Below are positions 18,289 to 27,760 of a stretch of DNA of 64,000 bases, piece after piece (position 1 is the first letter of the stretch; each line of letters starts with the position of its first letter). Origin of the DNA: Pseudomonadales bacterium. Lineage in GTDB: Bacteria > Pseudomonadota > Gammaproteobacteria > Pseudomonadales > Azotimanducaceae. The position numbers and the translations under genes are program-made. Under the pieces are notes generated by a model, which ran no database searches, was not told the DNA's origin, and worked only from the letters and a program-made list of their open reading frames with translations. The DNA is taken from positions 62,001-126,000 of the forward strand of contig JAESSY010000148.1 of NCBI GenBank assembly GCA_016763855.1, read 5' to 3'.

Positions 18289-19440
18289 ATGTTTTCAAAT
18301 TGGAATTATCCTACTCAGGTTCTTGTTGGTGCTGGAAGAATTCAAGAATTAGCTTCTATTTGCAAACAAAGAAAAATCATCGCCCCCCTCCTCGTTACCG
18401 ATAAAGACCTGGCCAAGTTTTCATTTGTAAGTGATTTATTGGCGCAATGCAGAGATGAAGGTTTAGACATAGAAATTTTCACTCAGATAAAACCAAATCC
18501 TACTGGCAGTAATATTAATTTAGGCATCGATGCTTTTAAATCCGGTCATCACGATGCCGTTATCGCTATTGGCGGCGGTAGTGCTTTAGACGCAGGAAAA
18601 GCGATTGCACTTGTTGCCAATCAGGACTGCGATCTATTTGAACTCGAAGACATCGGAGATAACTGGACGAGAGCTGACAACACAAAAATAGTACCTACAA
18701 TCGCTATTCCAACAACAGCTGGAACAGGATCAGAAGTAGGGAGAGCCGCCGTTATCATCAATGAGAATCAACAACGTAAGACCATTATCTTCCATCCCTT
18801 GATGATGCCAGAGTGCGTTATTCTCGATCCTGAATTAACTTTAGGTTTACCGGCAACTTTAAGTGCTGCCACCGGCATGGATGCGTTGTCTCACTCCTTA
18901 GAAGCATTTTGCGCGCCTACATATCATCCTATGGCAGAGGGTATTGCTATCGAAGGAATTCGGCTCGTTAAAGCCTATTTACCCATCGTGGTCGCAGATG
19001 GATCAAATATTGAGGCAAGGACGCAAATGCTTGTGGCCTCGATGATGGGAGCGACTGCTTTTCAAAGAGGCCTTGGCGCGATGCATGCGCTAGCCCATCC
19101 TCTTGGCTCTGTTTTTGATGCTCACCACGGTATGTTGAATGCGATTTTGATGCCCTATGTACTCAAAGCGAATCAAAGAGCAATCAGTTCATCCATATCA
19201 AGACTGACAAAATATTTGGGTATAGACAATGGCTTTGATGGGTTTCTTAGCTGGGTTCTTGAACTTCGTAAGGAACTCAACATTCCACACACATTGGACC
19301 AGATCATTGATCACGATATCCAATACAGCAGGATCGCCGCAATGGCATTTGAAGATCCATCCGCCTCAACAAACCCGATTCTATTTACCCCTTCTCAATA
19401 TGAGGAGATATTAAAGTCCGCGTATAAAGGGGCGCTCTAA
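18289..19440 (+). CDS. Iron-containing alcohol dehydrogenase
   Basis: AIGGGSALDAGKAIAL, PTTAGTGSEVGRAAVI, GMDALSHSLEAFCAP, GAMHALAHPLGSVFDAHHGMLNAI. Confidence 0.92.
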   Translation: MFSNWNYPTQVLVGAGRIQELASICKQRKIIAPLLVTDKDLAKFSFVSDLLAQCRDEGLDIEIFTQIKPNPTGSNINLGIDAFKSGHHDAVIAIGGGSALDAGKAIALVANQDCDLFELEDIGDNWTRADNTKIVPTIAIPTTAGTGSEVGRAAVIINENQQRKTIIFHPLMMPECVILDPELTLGLPATLSAATGMDALSHSLEAFCAPTYHPMAEGIAIEGIRLVKAYLPIVVADGSNIEARTQMLVASMMGATAFQRGLGAMHALAHPLGSVFDAHHGMLNAILMPYVLKANQRAISSSISRLTKYLGIDNGFDGFLSWVLELRKELNIPHTLDQIIDHDIQYSRIAAMAFEDPSASTNPILFTPSQYEEILKSAYKGAL

Positions 19441-19537
19441 CTGCGGTTTCTCGGATTATAGACTTGTTTTACCAGACGCTTCTTAAATCAGGTTACGCAA
19501 GCTACAATGTGATTCAGCACAAAAGGAAATGAGATAG

Positions 19538-19750
19538 ATGCATGTATTTGAAATGGTGGCAATTATCGTTGTCTGCAGTCTGATTGCGGGGATCATTAAT
19601 AATGCCATCAAGGCAAAAAAGAATTCGCCAACGGCAATGGATGACGAAACCGCAAGAAAGATTGATCAATTAGTAGAACGGATTGAAGTACTCGAGCGCG
19701 TCGTCACAGATGACCAACACAGCCTAAGGAACGAGATTGATAAACTTTGA
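19538..19750 (+). CDS. Small membrane protein with coiled-coil tail, PspB-like
   Basis: One N-terminal TM then ARKIDQLVERIEVLERVVTDDQHSLRNEIDKL, resembling PspB. Confidence 0.6.
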   Translation: MHVFEMVAIIVVCSLIAGIINNAIKAKKNSPTAMDDETARKIDQLVERIEVLERVVTDDQHSLRNEIDKL

Positions 19751-20485
19751 TTAAGCAGCTAACCAGGCTATAGCCTCTCGATAAGATCGAAATAATTTGG
19801 AGTCTCTATCCGGCCAATTATCCACCGTCGTCATCTTTCGATAGAGCAGTTCATTGATATGAGAATCAACCAACACCGCACTTTTAACCCCATCTCGGTC
19901 CCGCTCATGATTAGCCGCGATATAAACAGCCATATCACAAACTGAATCTATAGACTCCGAGATTGTTGCTTGCCTAAGATCCCAAAGTAGCGGAATCTCA
20001 TCGGAACCAGCTTCTACTAAATCTAACTGAGCCGCCATTATTTCTTCTAAACCAATCTTTCCTTGAAATCGAATTACGTGATGTTCAACGTTTGTTAAAT
20101 TATCCGGTGTCCTTGAGATCTCTTGCCATTGACGCGCTTCACTTTGAGAAAAGAATACTTTAATAACAATACCCGTGACACTAGCCGCAAGAATTCTTAA
20201 CAAACCTGCATCCTCCCGATCCTTTGCAATGAATGCTATTTTAATATCTCGATCTATGGACAAATGACGTGAGCTTACAACAAACGCCATTATCTGAGTC
20301 GTCGTTAAAGTTATTTTGTCACATTGGCTGTAGTCATATATGCGATTGAGATGAGTAACGAACTCCTTGTCACTCATTATTTCAGGCGACAATCTATCTA
20401 GATCAGGTAGGTTAAACTCACTCTCGAAATTTAAGAGGATAATATTGGCGGACAAATTTATCGCGTAACTTACAGGATCTAACAT
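19751..20485 (-). CDS. Hypothetical protein, possibly tandem STAS/SpoIIAA-like domains
   Basis: Two halves end similarly: IVIKVFFSQSEARQWQE and KLFRSYREAIAWLAA. Confidence 0.5.
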   Translation of the reverse strand: MLDPVSYAINLSANIILLNFESEFNLPDLDRLSPEIMSDKEFVTHLNRIYDYSQCDKITLTTTQIMAFVVSSRHLSIDRDIKIAFIAKDREDAGLLRILAASVTGIVIKVFFSQSEARQWQEISRTPDNLTNVEHHVIRFQGKIGLEEIMAAQLDLVEAGSDEIPLLWDLRQATISESIDSVCDMAVYIAANHERDRDGVKSAVLVDSHINELLYRKMTTVDNWPDRDSKLFRSYREAIAWLAA

Positions 20486-21001
20486 TTAGTACTTTAACTC
20501 AGGGGTATCAATTTGCACAAATTGGTTATTGACTCGGTCCTTTTTAACCTCGTCTCCCTTAAAAACTTGACCATTCATAACGATGTACACACCCGATGCC
20601 AAACTCTGTACAGCAGCAAATGCCATACCGACGTTAAAAGTCGCATCAGAGGACGCAAATCTTGCCGGGGCCAATGCCCCTGTAATAACGATGGTTTTAT
20701 TTTCGACTGCAGATAATGCTGCAGCGCTTAAGGTCATGGTATCAGTACCATGGGTAACGATGATTTTTTCATACTCAGTATCACAAACAATCCGATAAAG
20801 TGCTTGTCTATCCTCGGCCGTCATTTCAAGGCTATCCTTTCGCATGACAGATTGTATTTCAAATGTGCTTTTGACATGGGCGTGGGCAAGTAATTCTGAC
20901 AAAACAGACTCCCCTACTTCGTAGTCGCTCGCAGCGTCAAAGTAGACTTTATCTATCGTTCCACCCATTGTCAGAATCAGTATTTTACATTGTGTATACA
21001 T
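20486..21001 (-). CDS. Short asparaginase-domain protein
   Basis: ILILTMGGTIDK, IIVTHGTDTMTLSA, KTIVITGALAPARF. Start taken at MYTQCKILIL (21001); track ORF extends to 21049. Confidence 0.8.
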   Translation of the reverse strand: MYTQCKILILTMGGTIDKVYFDAASDYEVGESVLSELLAHAHVKSTFEIQSVMRKDSLEMTAEDRQALYRIVCDTEYEKIIVTHGTDTMTLSAAALSAVENKTIVITGALAPARFASSDATFNVGMAFAAVQSLASGVYIVMNGQVFKGDEVKKDRVNNQFVQIDTPELKY

Positions 21002-21077
21002 ACACTCAATTACCGAATAGCGGATTATACAGAGGTTTATGAGACTCAATGATAACGTTAAGTGAGTTTTTCACGAC

Positions 21078-22574
21078 TTATTTATCTCGATTTTTGTCAA
21101 CCAATTCGATCATTTCACTGCGAGAGGGGCCTGGTTGGTACCGTGCTTTGGCATTTTGCTCACGACCTTTCAGCATGTATCGCATCAAGGTTAAGCGAAT
21201 GGGCCACTCGGACAAAAAGTCACCTGGTTTTTCAAGCAGATTAAAGGTTCTCATAGCACCGCGTAAAACATGAATCTGTTCTCTGGCCGCCGCCCCCACT
21301 GCGTCTCCTATAGCCAAGCGCAACCACTTCTTAAACGTATTAGCCTTATCAAATATTCTACCTTCAACAATCGCTTTGGCTCTTTGTATGCCCTGACGAT
21401 CTTCATTCAAACTCGCTTTATAAATCGGTCTTATTTTTTCCTCTGTTCGCGCTTCATAAATTAGCGCTCTTTCAATTGGATCTTTAATTTCCTCAAGTAC
21501 ATCGGCAAGAATGTGAGCATGTAAAGCGCTAATACTACATCCTCTTCCATAAAGCGGGTTTGTTCTGACAGCTGCGTCTCCAACAGCAAAGAAATTAAGA
21601 ACTTGCGGTTTTCCGTCACTAACAAAGTGCTTCCATACAGCATGAATATCCGAAAACCCAAATGGCGGCGTTGTTGCTCTGGACTTATCTTTTGATACCC
21701 AGGGCAATACACCCGGTATCAATGACACGATCTCATCAAATTGTTCAGCGTTTTTGACGGCCTGACGCAACTTAGATTCACCATCGGGCAAACAGATGAT
21801 GACAGCAAAATTCCCCCCATCTCCAGGGAAGACACCGAACTTCAAATATCCTAAGTCCCCAGCTGACCTTTCCTCTCGATGCCGTGAGGGTTCTTCAACA
21901 CCTGGGAGCAATTGATAATGACGCGTATAATAAACAATCTCTGCGGCTTCTTTTTCTTCTTTAATCTCCACACCCTCTTTAGCCAACCATGCTTGAAATT
22001 GACTAGTACGTCCTGACGCATCAATTACAATATCGGCTTCTATGATAGACACATCGCTTTCTCCTTTAGACAGCCTAATGGAGATACCCTTTACTGTAGG
22101 ATAAGCGCCTTCTTGTTCGGCATTGCCGAGAATGACCCCATTCACAATAACATCGTTTCTAATTTCAATATTCTTCTGTGCTCCTACATAGCGTCTTAAC
22201 ACAGTTTCAATCGTGGCTCGCCGACACATCAATAACCACAATTTCTTATCTTCTTCGACAGGAATATATTGCTCTTTAAGTGCCAGCGGCAACATTTGAT
22301 CAAATGTCACCTTCCGCGCGCCTGCAGCCCAAAATGCTTCAACCAAATCAGGATAATTATCTTGCAAGATATTGCACATAAGACCGAGAAAGGCATGGGG
22401 GTGCCTAAATTGAGCAGCCCCTCTACGATTCCAATCAAAAAAGGCGGCATCTGCGTCCCCTTCAGGTGGAGGACCATCTCTTTCAAGAACAGTGACTTGC
22501 ATGTTTTTTCTGGATAAGGCCAAGGCAGCACACATCCCACAGATGCCTCCGCCAACGATGAGTACTTTCTGCAT
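21078..22574 (-). CDS. FAD-dependent oxidoreductase/monooxygenase-like protein
   Basis: VLIVGGGICGMCAALALSRKNMQVTVLERD dinucleotide fold; NFFAVGDAAVRTNPLYGRG FAD motif. Confidence 0.82.
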   Translation of the reverse strand: MQKVLIVGGGICGMCAALALSRKNMQVTVLERDGPPPEGDADAAFFDWNRRGAAQFRHPHAFLGLMCNILQDNYPDLVEAFWAAGARKVTFDQMLPLALKEQYIPVEEDKKLWLLMCRRATIETVLRRYVGAQKNIEIRNDVIVNGVILGNAEQEGAYPTVKGISIRLSKGESDVSIIEADIVIDASGRTSQFQAWLAKEGVEIKEEKEAAEIVYYTRHYQLLPGVEEPSRHREERSAGDLGYLKFGVFPGDGGNFAVIICLPDGESKLRQAVKNAEQFDEIVSLIPGVLPWVSKDKSRATTPPFGFSDIHAVWKHFVSDGKPQVLNFFAVGDAAVRTNPLYGRGCSISALHAHILADVLEEIKDPIERALIYEARTEEKIRPIYKASLNEDRQGIQRAKAIVEGRIFDKANTFKKWLRLAIGDAVGAAAREQIHVLRGAMRTFNLLEKPGDFLSEWPIRLTLMRYMLKGREQNAKARYQPGPSRSEMIELVDKNRDK

Positions 22575-22610
22575 TAATTAAGTTCCAACAGGTTCGACAG
22601 CCAATTCACT

Positions 22611-23351
22611 TTAGAATTGGGGTATTTGTGCAATTTGATCGGCGGCTAGCTCTGCTACGAAAGCGTCAAGTGGACCGGCTGCAAGTGCTTCTTTTAAAGA
22701 AGATTGCCAGATGTTCTGTAAATTTTGCTGAACCGTGTGAATTTTCAGTTGCAATCTGTCCCTAGCCAAAGGCGTCGCCATCGCTGCCAGTGAGAGTGCA
22801 AAACTATACTGAGCACGTGCTTCCATCTCTTTTATTGATAAATCCCCTTTAGACCACTGTAATATCGCAGCCAAGAAACCGTGTCTTAAATTTATCGCGA
22901 ATGCATCGGGTTCCGTTTCCGGCAACAAAAATCCGGCGGATATAGCATTTTTTACCATGTTTTTCCACATAACGTGACGAGGTCCACGATAACTCGCCAA
23001 GAACTTGTCTGAACCTTCCATATACACCGCATTGAGTATCGTCCTATAGAAGCGGCTCTCTGAGGTATATAACTGTGTCGTTATCGTCACAGCGTTAAAG
23101 AAAACATCCAATTCATCACTGTGATGACTCGTTAGTGCTCGATTGTATTGCTCCAGATCATCTTCAAGCACAGAAAAGAGAATCTGCTCCTTAGATCCGA
23201 AAAGATTATAGGGGGTTGCGATGCTGACCTTGGCCTCCCGAGCAAGGGCTCTCATCGAAAATCCAGGCTCACCCGAATCCTGCATTAACAATCTTGCCGC
23301 CCTTACAATTCGCTGTTTACGAAGGTTTTTACCCTCTTCCCTTGTACTCAT
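22611..23351 (-). CDS. TetR/AcrR-family regulator
   Basis: N-terminal HTH: RIVRAARLLMQDSGEPGFSMRALAREAKVSIATPYNLFGSKEQILFSVLE. Confidence 0.88.
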   Translation of the reverse strand: MSTREEGKNLRKQRIVRAARLLMQDSGEPGFSMRALAREAKVSIATPYNLFGSKEQILFSVLEDDLEQYNRALTSHHSDELDVFFNAVTITTQLYTSESRFYRTILNAVYMEGSDKFLASYRGPRHVMWKNMVKNAISAGFLLPETEPDAFAINLRHGFLAAILQWSKGDLSIKEMEARAQYSFALSLAAMATPLARDRLQLKIHTVQQNLQNIWQSSLKEALAAGPLDAFVAELAADQIAQIPQF

Positions 23352-23549
23352 AAATACCTATCTCTTGATATGTGAGAATAAAATGAAGAAAAATGAAATA
23401 TACCCCGAATAGGCCCTAAGTTCCCTTCCTGCAATATTCACACTTTCTTCACTTTCTCTTCATATTCATTTGAATTTAGAGTATAGTGCCTGCCGTTCAG
23501 TGACAACTTGATCAATTTCTGAACTAAAAATTAGGAAAAGAGCCAGTAA

Positions 23550-24464
23550 ATGCTACAACAACAAACAATAAGAACGCCTGTATCAACCATCGGAATCGGT
23601 GTTCATACTGGGGATAAAGTTCAGCTAACACTTAATCCAGCCCCGCAAAATACGGGTATTGTCTTCATTCGCAGCGATCTCACACATCGACCTCAAATCC
23701 TTGCGGATGTGAATAATGTTAGCAGTACAATGCTTGCCACCAGTCTTTCAGAAAACGGCATCACAGTTTCTTGTGTCGAACACCTTATGTCAGCACTTTG
23801 GTCTGCCGGTATAGATAACCTTTATATCGAGGTATCTAGCGAAGAAATTCCTATTATGGATGGTAGCGCAGCACCCTTTATTTACTTAATTAAGCAGTCA
23901 GGCATTGCCTTACAAAATGCACCCAAGCAATTTATAAAAATTAAGAAAGCGATAGAAATCTGCACCGGCGATGCACGTGCTAGCTTGCTGCCATTCGAAG
24001 GGTTCAAGGCTTCTTACACATTTGTCTATGATCACCACGTTTACAATCGCTATCCGAAATTTGCAGAAATAGATTTCACCAAAGCCTCATTCGAAAGTGA
24101 AGTTAGTCGCGCAAGAACTTTTGGCTTAGCTCGCGACTTGGATCAGGCACAGTCTATGAACAAATGTTTAGGATCAAGTCTTGAAAATGCTGTGGGTATT
24201 GACGACTACAATATTTTAAATAAGAACGGTCTTCGTTACGAAGATGAATTTGTAAAGCACAAATTGCTGGATGCAGTAGGGGATCTCTATTTACTGGGCA
24301 AATCCATTATAGGTGCATTTGAAGGATACAAATCTGGCCACTCAAGTAATAATGAACTGGCCCGCGCCCTGCTTGCACAACCTGATGCATGGACATTAGT
24401 CAGCTATAAGCATAAACCCATAGCTGATCAAATAAGTCCAGTTCTGCAACCTCTGGCTGCTTAA
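23550..24464 (+). CDS. lpxC: UDP-3-O-acyl-N-acetylglucosamine deacetylase (LpxC)
   Basis: TIGIGVHTGDKVQLTLNPAP, CVEHLMSAL, IPIMDGSAAPF, EVSRARTFGLARD, GLRYEDEFVKHKLLDAVGDLYLLG, GYKSGHSSNNELARAL. Confidence 0.93.
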   Translation: MLQQQTIRTPVSTIGIGVHTGDKVQLTLNPAPQNTGIVFIRSDLTHRPQILADVNNVSSTMLATSLSENGITVSCVEHLMSALWSAGIDNLYIEVSSEEIPIMDGSAAPFIYLIKQSGIALQNAPKQFIKIKKAIEICTGDARASLLPFEGFKASYTFVYDHHVYNRYPKFAEIDFTKASFESEVSRARTFGLARDLDQAQSMNKCLGSSLENAVGIDDYNILNKNGLRYEDEFVKHKLLDAVGDLYLLGKSIIGAFEGYKSGHSSNNELARALLAQPDAWTLVSYKHKPIADQISPVLQPLAA

Positions 24465-24467
24465 TAC

Positions 24468-25238
24468 TTAAGCCTGACTAGAAACCGCAGCCTCTTCTCG
24501 GGCTCTTCTAACCTTTTCATTTGTTTGATTAAATAAAATCTCCCGACGAGATTTCTCTTCTTCCTCAGTCAGCTCTTTATTGCCAAAATCGGCTCCTGCT
24601 TTTTGACCTATAACCACTTTAGGTCTAGAGCCAACCAGATCAACCCAGCGTTTCAGGTTTGGGTAGGTTTCCCATGTATTGTCTTCTAGTAATCGACTCA
24701 TAAAAAATGCCCATGACCAAATAATCATATCCGCAATACTGTATTCATCCCCTGCAATATAAGTATTAGCAGAAAGCTGAGCATCCATCACCCCAGCTAA
24801 ACGATCTACTTCTCCTATAAATCGCTTTACACCATATTCTAACTGTTTGGGGTCGTCGCTAATGTTCTTAGCATAATTCTTAAAGTGGTTAGCGTTACCC
24901 ATCATGGGACCTAGGTTCGCCATTTGCCAATGAAGCCATTGCAGCACCTTGTATTTCTCTGCTGTTTTGGTCGGTAAATATTGACCTGTTTTCTCTGCAA
25001 GGTATTCAAGAATCGCACCTGATTCAAATAGAGTAATAGGGTCGCCACCTCCCAAAGGATCATGGTCAACAATCGCGGGCATTCTATTATTGGGACTCAG
25101 TCTGAGAAATTCAGCTTTAAACTGATCGCCAGCTCCAATGTCGACAGGAATTAAGTTGTAAGGCAAGCCACACTCTTCGAGCATGATAGTAATTTTCCAG
25201 CCATTGGGTGTTGGCCAGTAGTAAACATCAATCATCAT
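24468..25238 (-). CDS. Glutathione S-transferase
   Basis: YYWPTPNGWKITIMLEECGLPYNLIPVDIGAGDQF...NNRMPAIVDHDP. Confidence 0.88.
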   Translation of the reverse strand: MMIDVYYWPTPNGWKITIMLEECGLPYNLIPVDIGAGDQFKAEFLRLSPNNRMPAIVDHDPLGGGDPITLFESGAILEYLAEKTGQYLPTKTAEKYKVLQWLHWQMANLGPMMGNANHFKNYAKNISDDPKQLEYGVKRFIGEVDRLAGVMDAQLSANTYIAGDEYSIADMIIWSWAFFMSRLLEDNTWETYPNLKRWVDLVGSRPKVVIGQKAGADFGNKELTEEEEKSRREILFNQTNEKVRRAREEAAVSSQA

Positions 25239-25359
25239 ATAACCTTAAGTATTCATCACAAGGCTAGACTAAACACTTGCCACAAGAGATGCATCACAAA
25301 ACTAATGCCGGAGGGGAATATAAGATATTGGTAAACGGTGCTATTGGATAAAGAGCTTA

Positions 25360-27288
25360 TTAATCCTGCTTAACTTTCTCTAAAAGCATTTCAACTTCTT
25401 CCCAACGTGTCATGTTGGCCTCGATACTCTCTTCTATATGGCGCACTTTTTCATAAGCCTGTGACTGGAATGTTTCTGATTTTTGATAGAAATCACTTTT
25501 TGACATCGTTGCTTGCAGCTCTTTCAGTCGAGTTTCGGAGGCTTCTACAAGCCCAGGCAGCTTATTCAATTCTTTTTCAAGCTTCTGACGTTCAGCCTTA
25601 TGTTTCTTTCGTTCATCATGAGAGAGCTCAGATAAAGAGCTTGTTTGTTCAGGCAAATTCGCGTTCTTATCTCTTTCTGAGTGAGAAATTCTAGCGGTCG
25701 AGAACTTTCCGCCCCGGGCCACCCAGTCTGAGTATCCGCCGACACTTTCTGTCACAACTCCGCCGCCCTCAAAGATTAAAAGGCTGGATACTACATTGTC
25801 CATGAAAGAGCGATCGTGGGATACGATGATGACCGTCCCTTTGAATTCCATCAGCAATTCTTCAAGTAGCTCAAGGGTTTCAACATCCAAATCATTTGTC
25901 GGCTCATCTAGCACTAACAAATTGGCAGGCTGCGAGAATAGCCTAGCCAACAAAAGACGATTTTGCTCACCCCCAGAAAGGGTTCTGATCGGCGCCCGCG
26001 CCTGATCGCCTGAGAACATGAAATTGGTAAGATAACTAACGACATGCAATTCACGATCACCAATGGTGATGTATTCCCGACCCTCAGAAATATAATCCTT
26101 AACACTCATTTCAGGATTGAGCTGACTCCTTGCCTGGTCGAAATATGCGACCTCCAACTTGGTGCCCGATTTAACTTCTCCACTATCTACGGGTAAGTTT
26201 TCTAGCAAGATCTTCAACAAGGTTGTTTTACCAACACCATTTGGGCCAATTAAACCGATTCGATCTTCTCGCTGAATGATCAAATCTAGATTATTGATTA
26301 ATACATCGTTGTCATAGGATTTAGTCACGCCAATCAGTTCTTTCACTAACTTGCCAGATACAGATCCCCTGTCCACTGCCATCTTCAAGTCCTTCGTTAC
26401 CTTACGCTGTGACCGCTCATCTCTGAGTTTTTCAAGGGTTCTAACGCGACCTTCATTTCTAGTTCTCCTCGCCTTGATCCCTTGACGAATCCAGACTTCT
26501 TCCTTACGTAATTTGTCATCAAATTTCTTATTCTGTATTTCTTCAACTTCTCGCTGGTGATCGCGACGCTCAATAAATTCAAGATATTCACAATCCCAAC
26601 GAGTAACGTTTCCTCGATCAATATCGACGATGGCTGTCGCAACAGATTGCATAAGTTTGCGATCATGAGTGATAAATATGATTGTGCCCTCAAAGGCCAG
26701 CAATTGATCTTCTAGCCATTGAATAGTGGGTATATCCAGATGATTGGTAGGTTCATCCAACAGCCAAACGTCAGGTGCTGAAACAAGAGACCTTGCAATG
26801 GCAACCCGCTTTAACCATCCACCTGAAAGCTCAGCAAGCAACTTATCGGGTTCTAGCCCCATTCGATCTAGGATGGCTTCAATTCGATGATTAATCGCCC
26901 AGGCATCTACATTCTCGATTTCTTGCTGCAATTTTGCTAATTGATCAATGTCTTTATCAGTCTGAAGGTTAAGCACTAGATCATGATATTTTGCCAAGAT
27001 CTCTCCCACACCTTTAAAGGTGCTAGCAACGGATTGAAACACGGAGGTATCATCTCCCTTGGGAAGCGTTTGCTCAAGAGAGGAAAATACCAGATTATTT
27101 TGAGTCCAAACCTGACCATCATCAACATTGAGTTCTTTGTTAATCACCTTTAATAAGGTACTTTTACCGCTGCCATTTCGACCTGTCAGACAAAGACGAT
27201 CGCCTTTCTCAACAACAAGTTCTGCTTTATTCAGTACGACATCATTGCCGAATGACACAACAACATCTTTTAGAGTAATAATAGCCAC
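25360..27288 (-). CDS. uup: ABC-F ATPase, Uup-type
   Basis: Two ABC domains (GRNGSGKST, LSGGWLKRVAIARSL; GPNGVGKTT, LSGGEQNRLLLARLF), WLLDEPTNHLDI, C-terminal coiled coil. Confidence 0.9.
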   Translation of the reverse strand: MAIITLKDVVVSFGNDVVLNKAELVVEKGDRLCLTGRNGSGKSTLLKVINKELNVDDGQVWTQNNLVFSSLEQTLPKGDDTSVFQSVASTFKGVGEILAKYHDLVLNLQTDKDIDQLAKLQQEIENVDAWAINHRIEAILDRMGLEPDKLLAELSGGWLKRVAIARSLVSAPDVWLLDEPTNHLDIPTIQWLEDQLLAFEGTIIFITHDRKLMQSVATAIVDIDRGNVTRWDCEYLEFIERRDHQREVEEIQNKKFDDKLRKEEVWIRQGIKARRTRNEGRVRTLEKLRDERSQRKVTKDLKMAVDRGSVSGKLVKELIGVTKSYDNDVLINNLDLIIQREDRIGLIGPNGVGKTTLLKILLENLPVDSGEVKSGTKLEVAYFDQARSQLNPEMSVKDYISEGREYITIGDRELHVVSYLTNFMFSGDQARAPIRTLSGGEQNRLLLARLFSQPANLLVLDEPTNDLDVETLELLEELLMEFKGTVIIVSHDRSFMDNVVSSLLIFEGGGVVTESVGGYSDWVARGGKFSTARISHSERDKNANLPEQTSSLSELSHDERKKHKAERQKLEKELNKLPGLVEASETRLKELQATMSKSDFYQKSETFQSQAYEKVRHIEESIEANMTRWEEVEMLLEKVKQD

Positions 27289-27291
27289 GTT

Positions 27292-27585
27292 TTATATTTT
27301 TTCCTTTGCCTCAAATGCAGCGATTTGTTCAGGACTCGCTTTTGTCTGGTACTTATCTTTCCATTCGGCATAGGGCATGCCATAAATAATCTCCCTTGCC
27401 TCTTCATAATCAAGGGTGATTCCTTTATCCTCTGCGGCCGTTCTGTACCACTTACTCAAACAGTTTCTGCAAAAGCCCGCAAGTATCATCAAATCGATAT
27501 TTTGTACGTCTTTGTTATCATCCAGATGTTGAACCAGACGTCTGAACGCAGCAGCTTCTAGTTCAATCTTTGTTTGTGTGTTCAT
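27292..27585 (-). CDS. DUF1244 family protein
   Basis: LMILAGFCRNCLSKWYRTAAEDKG...EAREIIYGMPYAEWKDKYQ. Confidence 0.8.
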   Translation of the reverse strand: MNTQTKIELEAAAFRRLVQHLDDNKDVQNIDLMILAGFCRNCLSKWYRTAAEDKGITLDYEEAREIIYGMPYAEWKDKYQTKASPEQIAAFEAKEKI

Positions 27586-27760
27586 AACTTATTCTCTCTA
27601 GCTTTGGTCGGCCGCTACCTTAACAAAGAGACACCTTGCAGAACCAGTATTTCTGTGAAAAACAACAACTATAATTGTGCAACTAACTAAACTAGCTAAT
27701 AGTGCAACTAAATGGCGCAACTAATAAATAGTAATACAACATTAACGGAAAACTGATTGG

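Noticed and set aside
20486-21001. Truncated asparaginase pseudogene
   Set aside because: Short asparaginase-domain proteins of this size exist as an intact family; the downstream ORF is not an asparaginase remainder.
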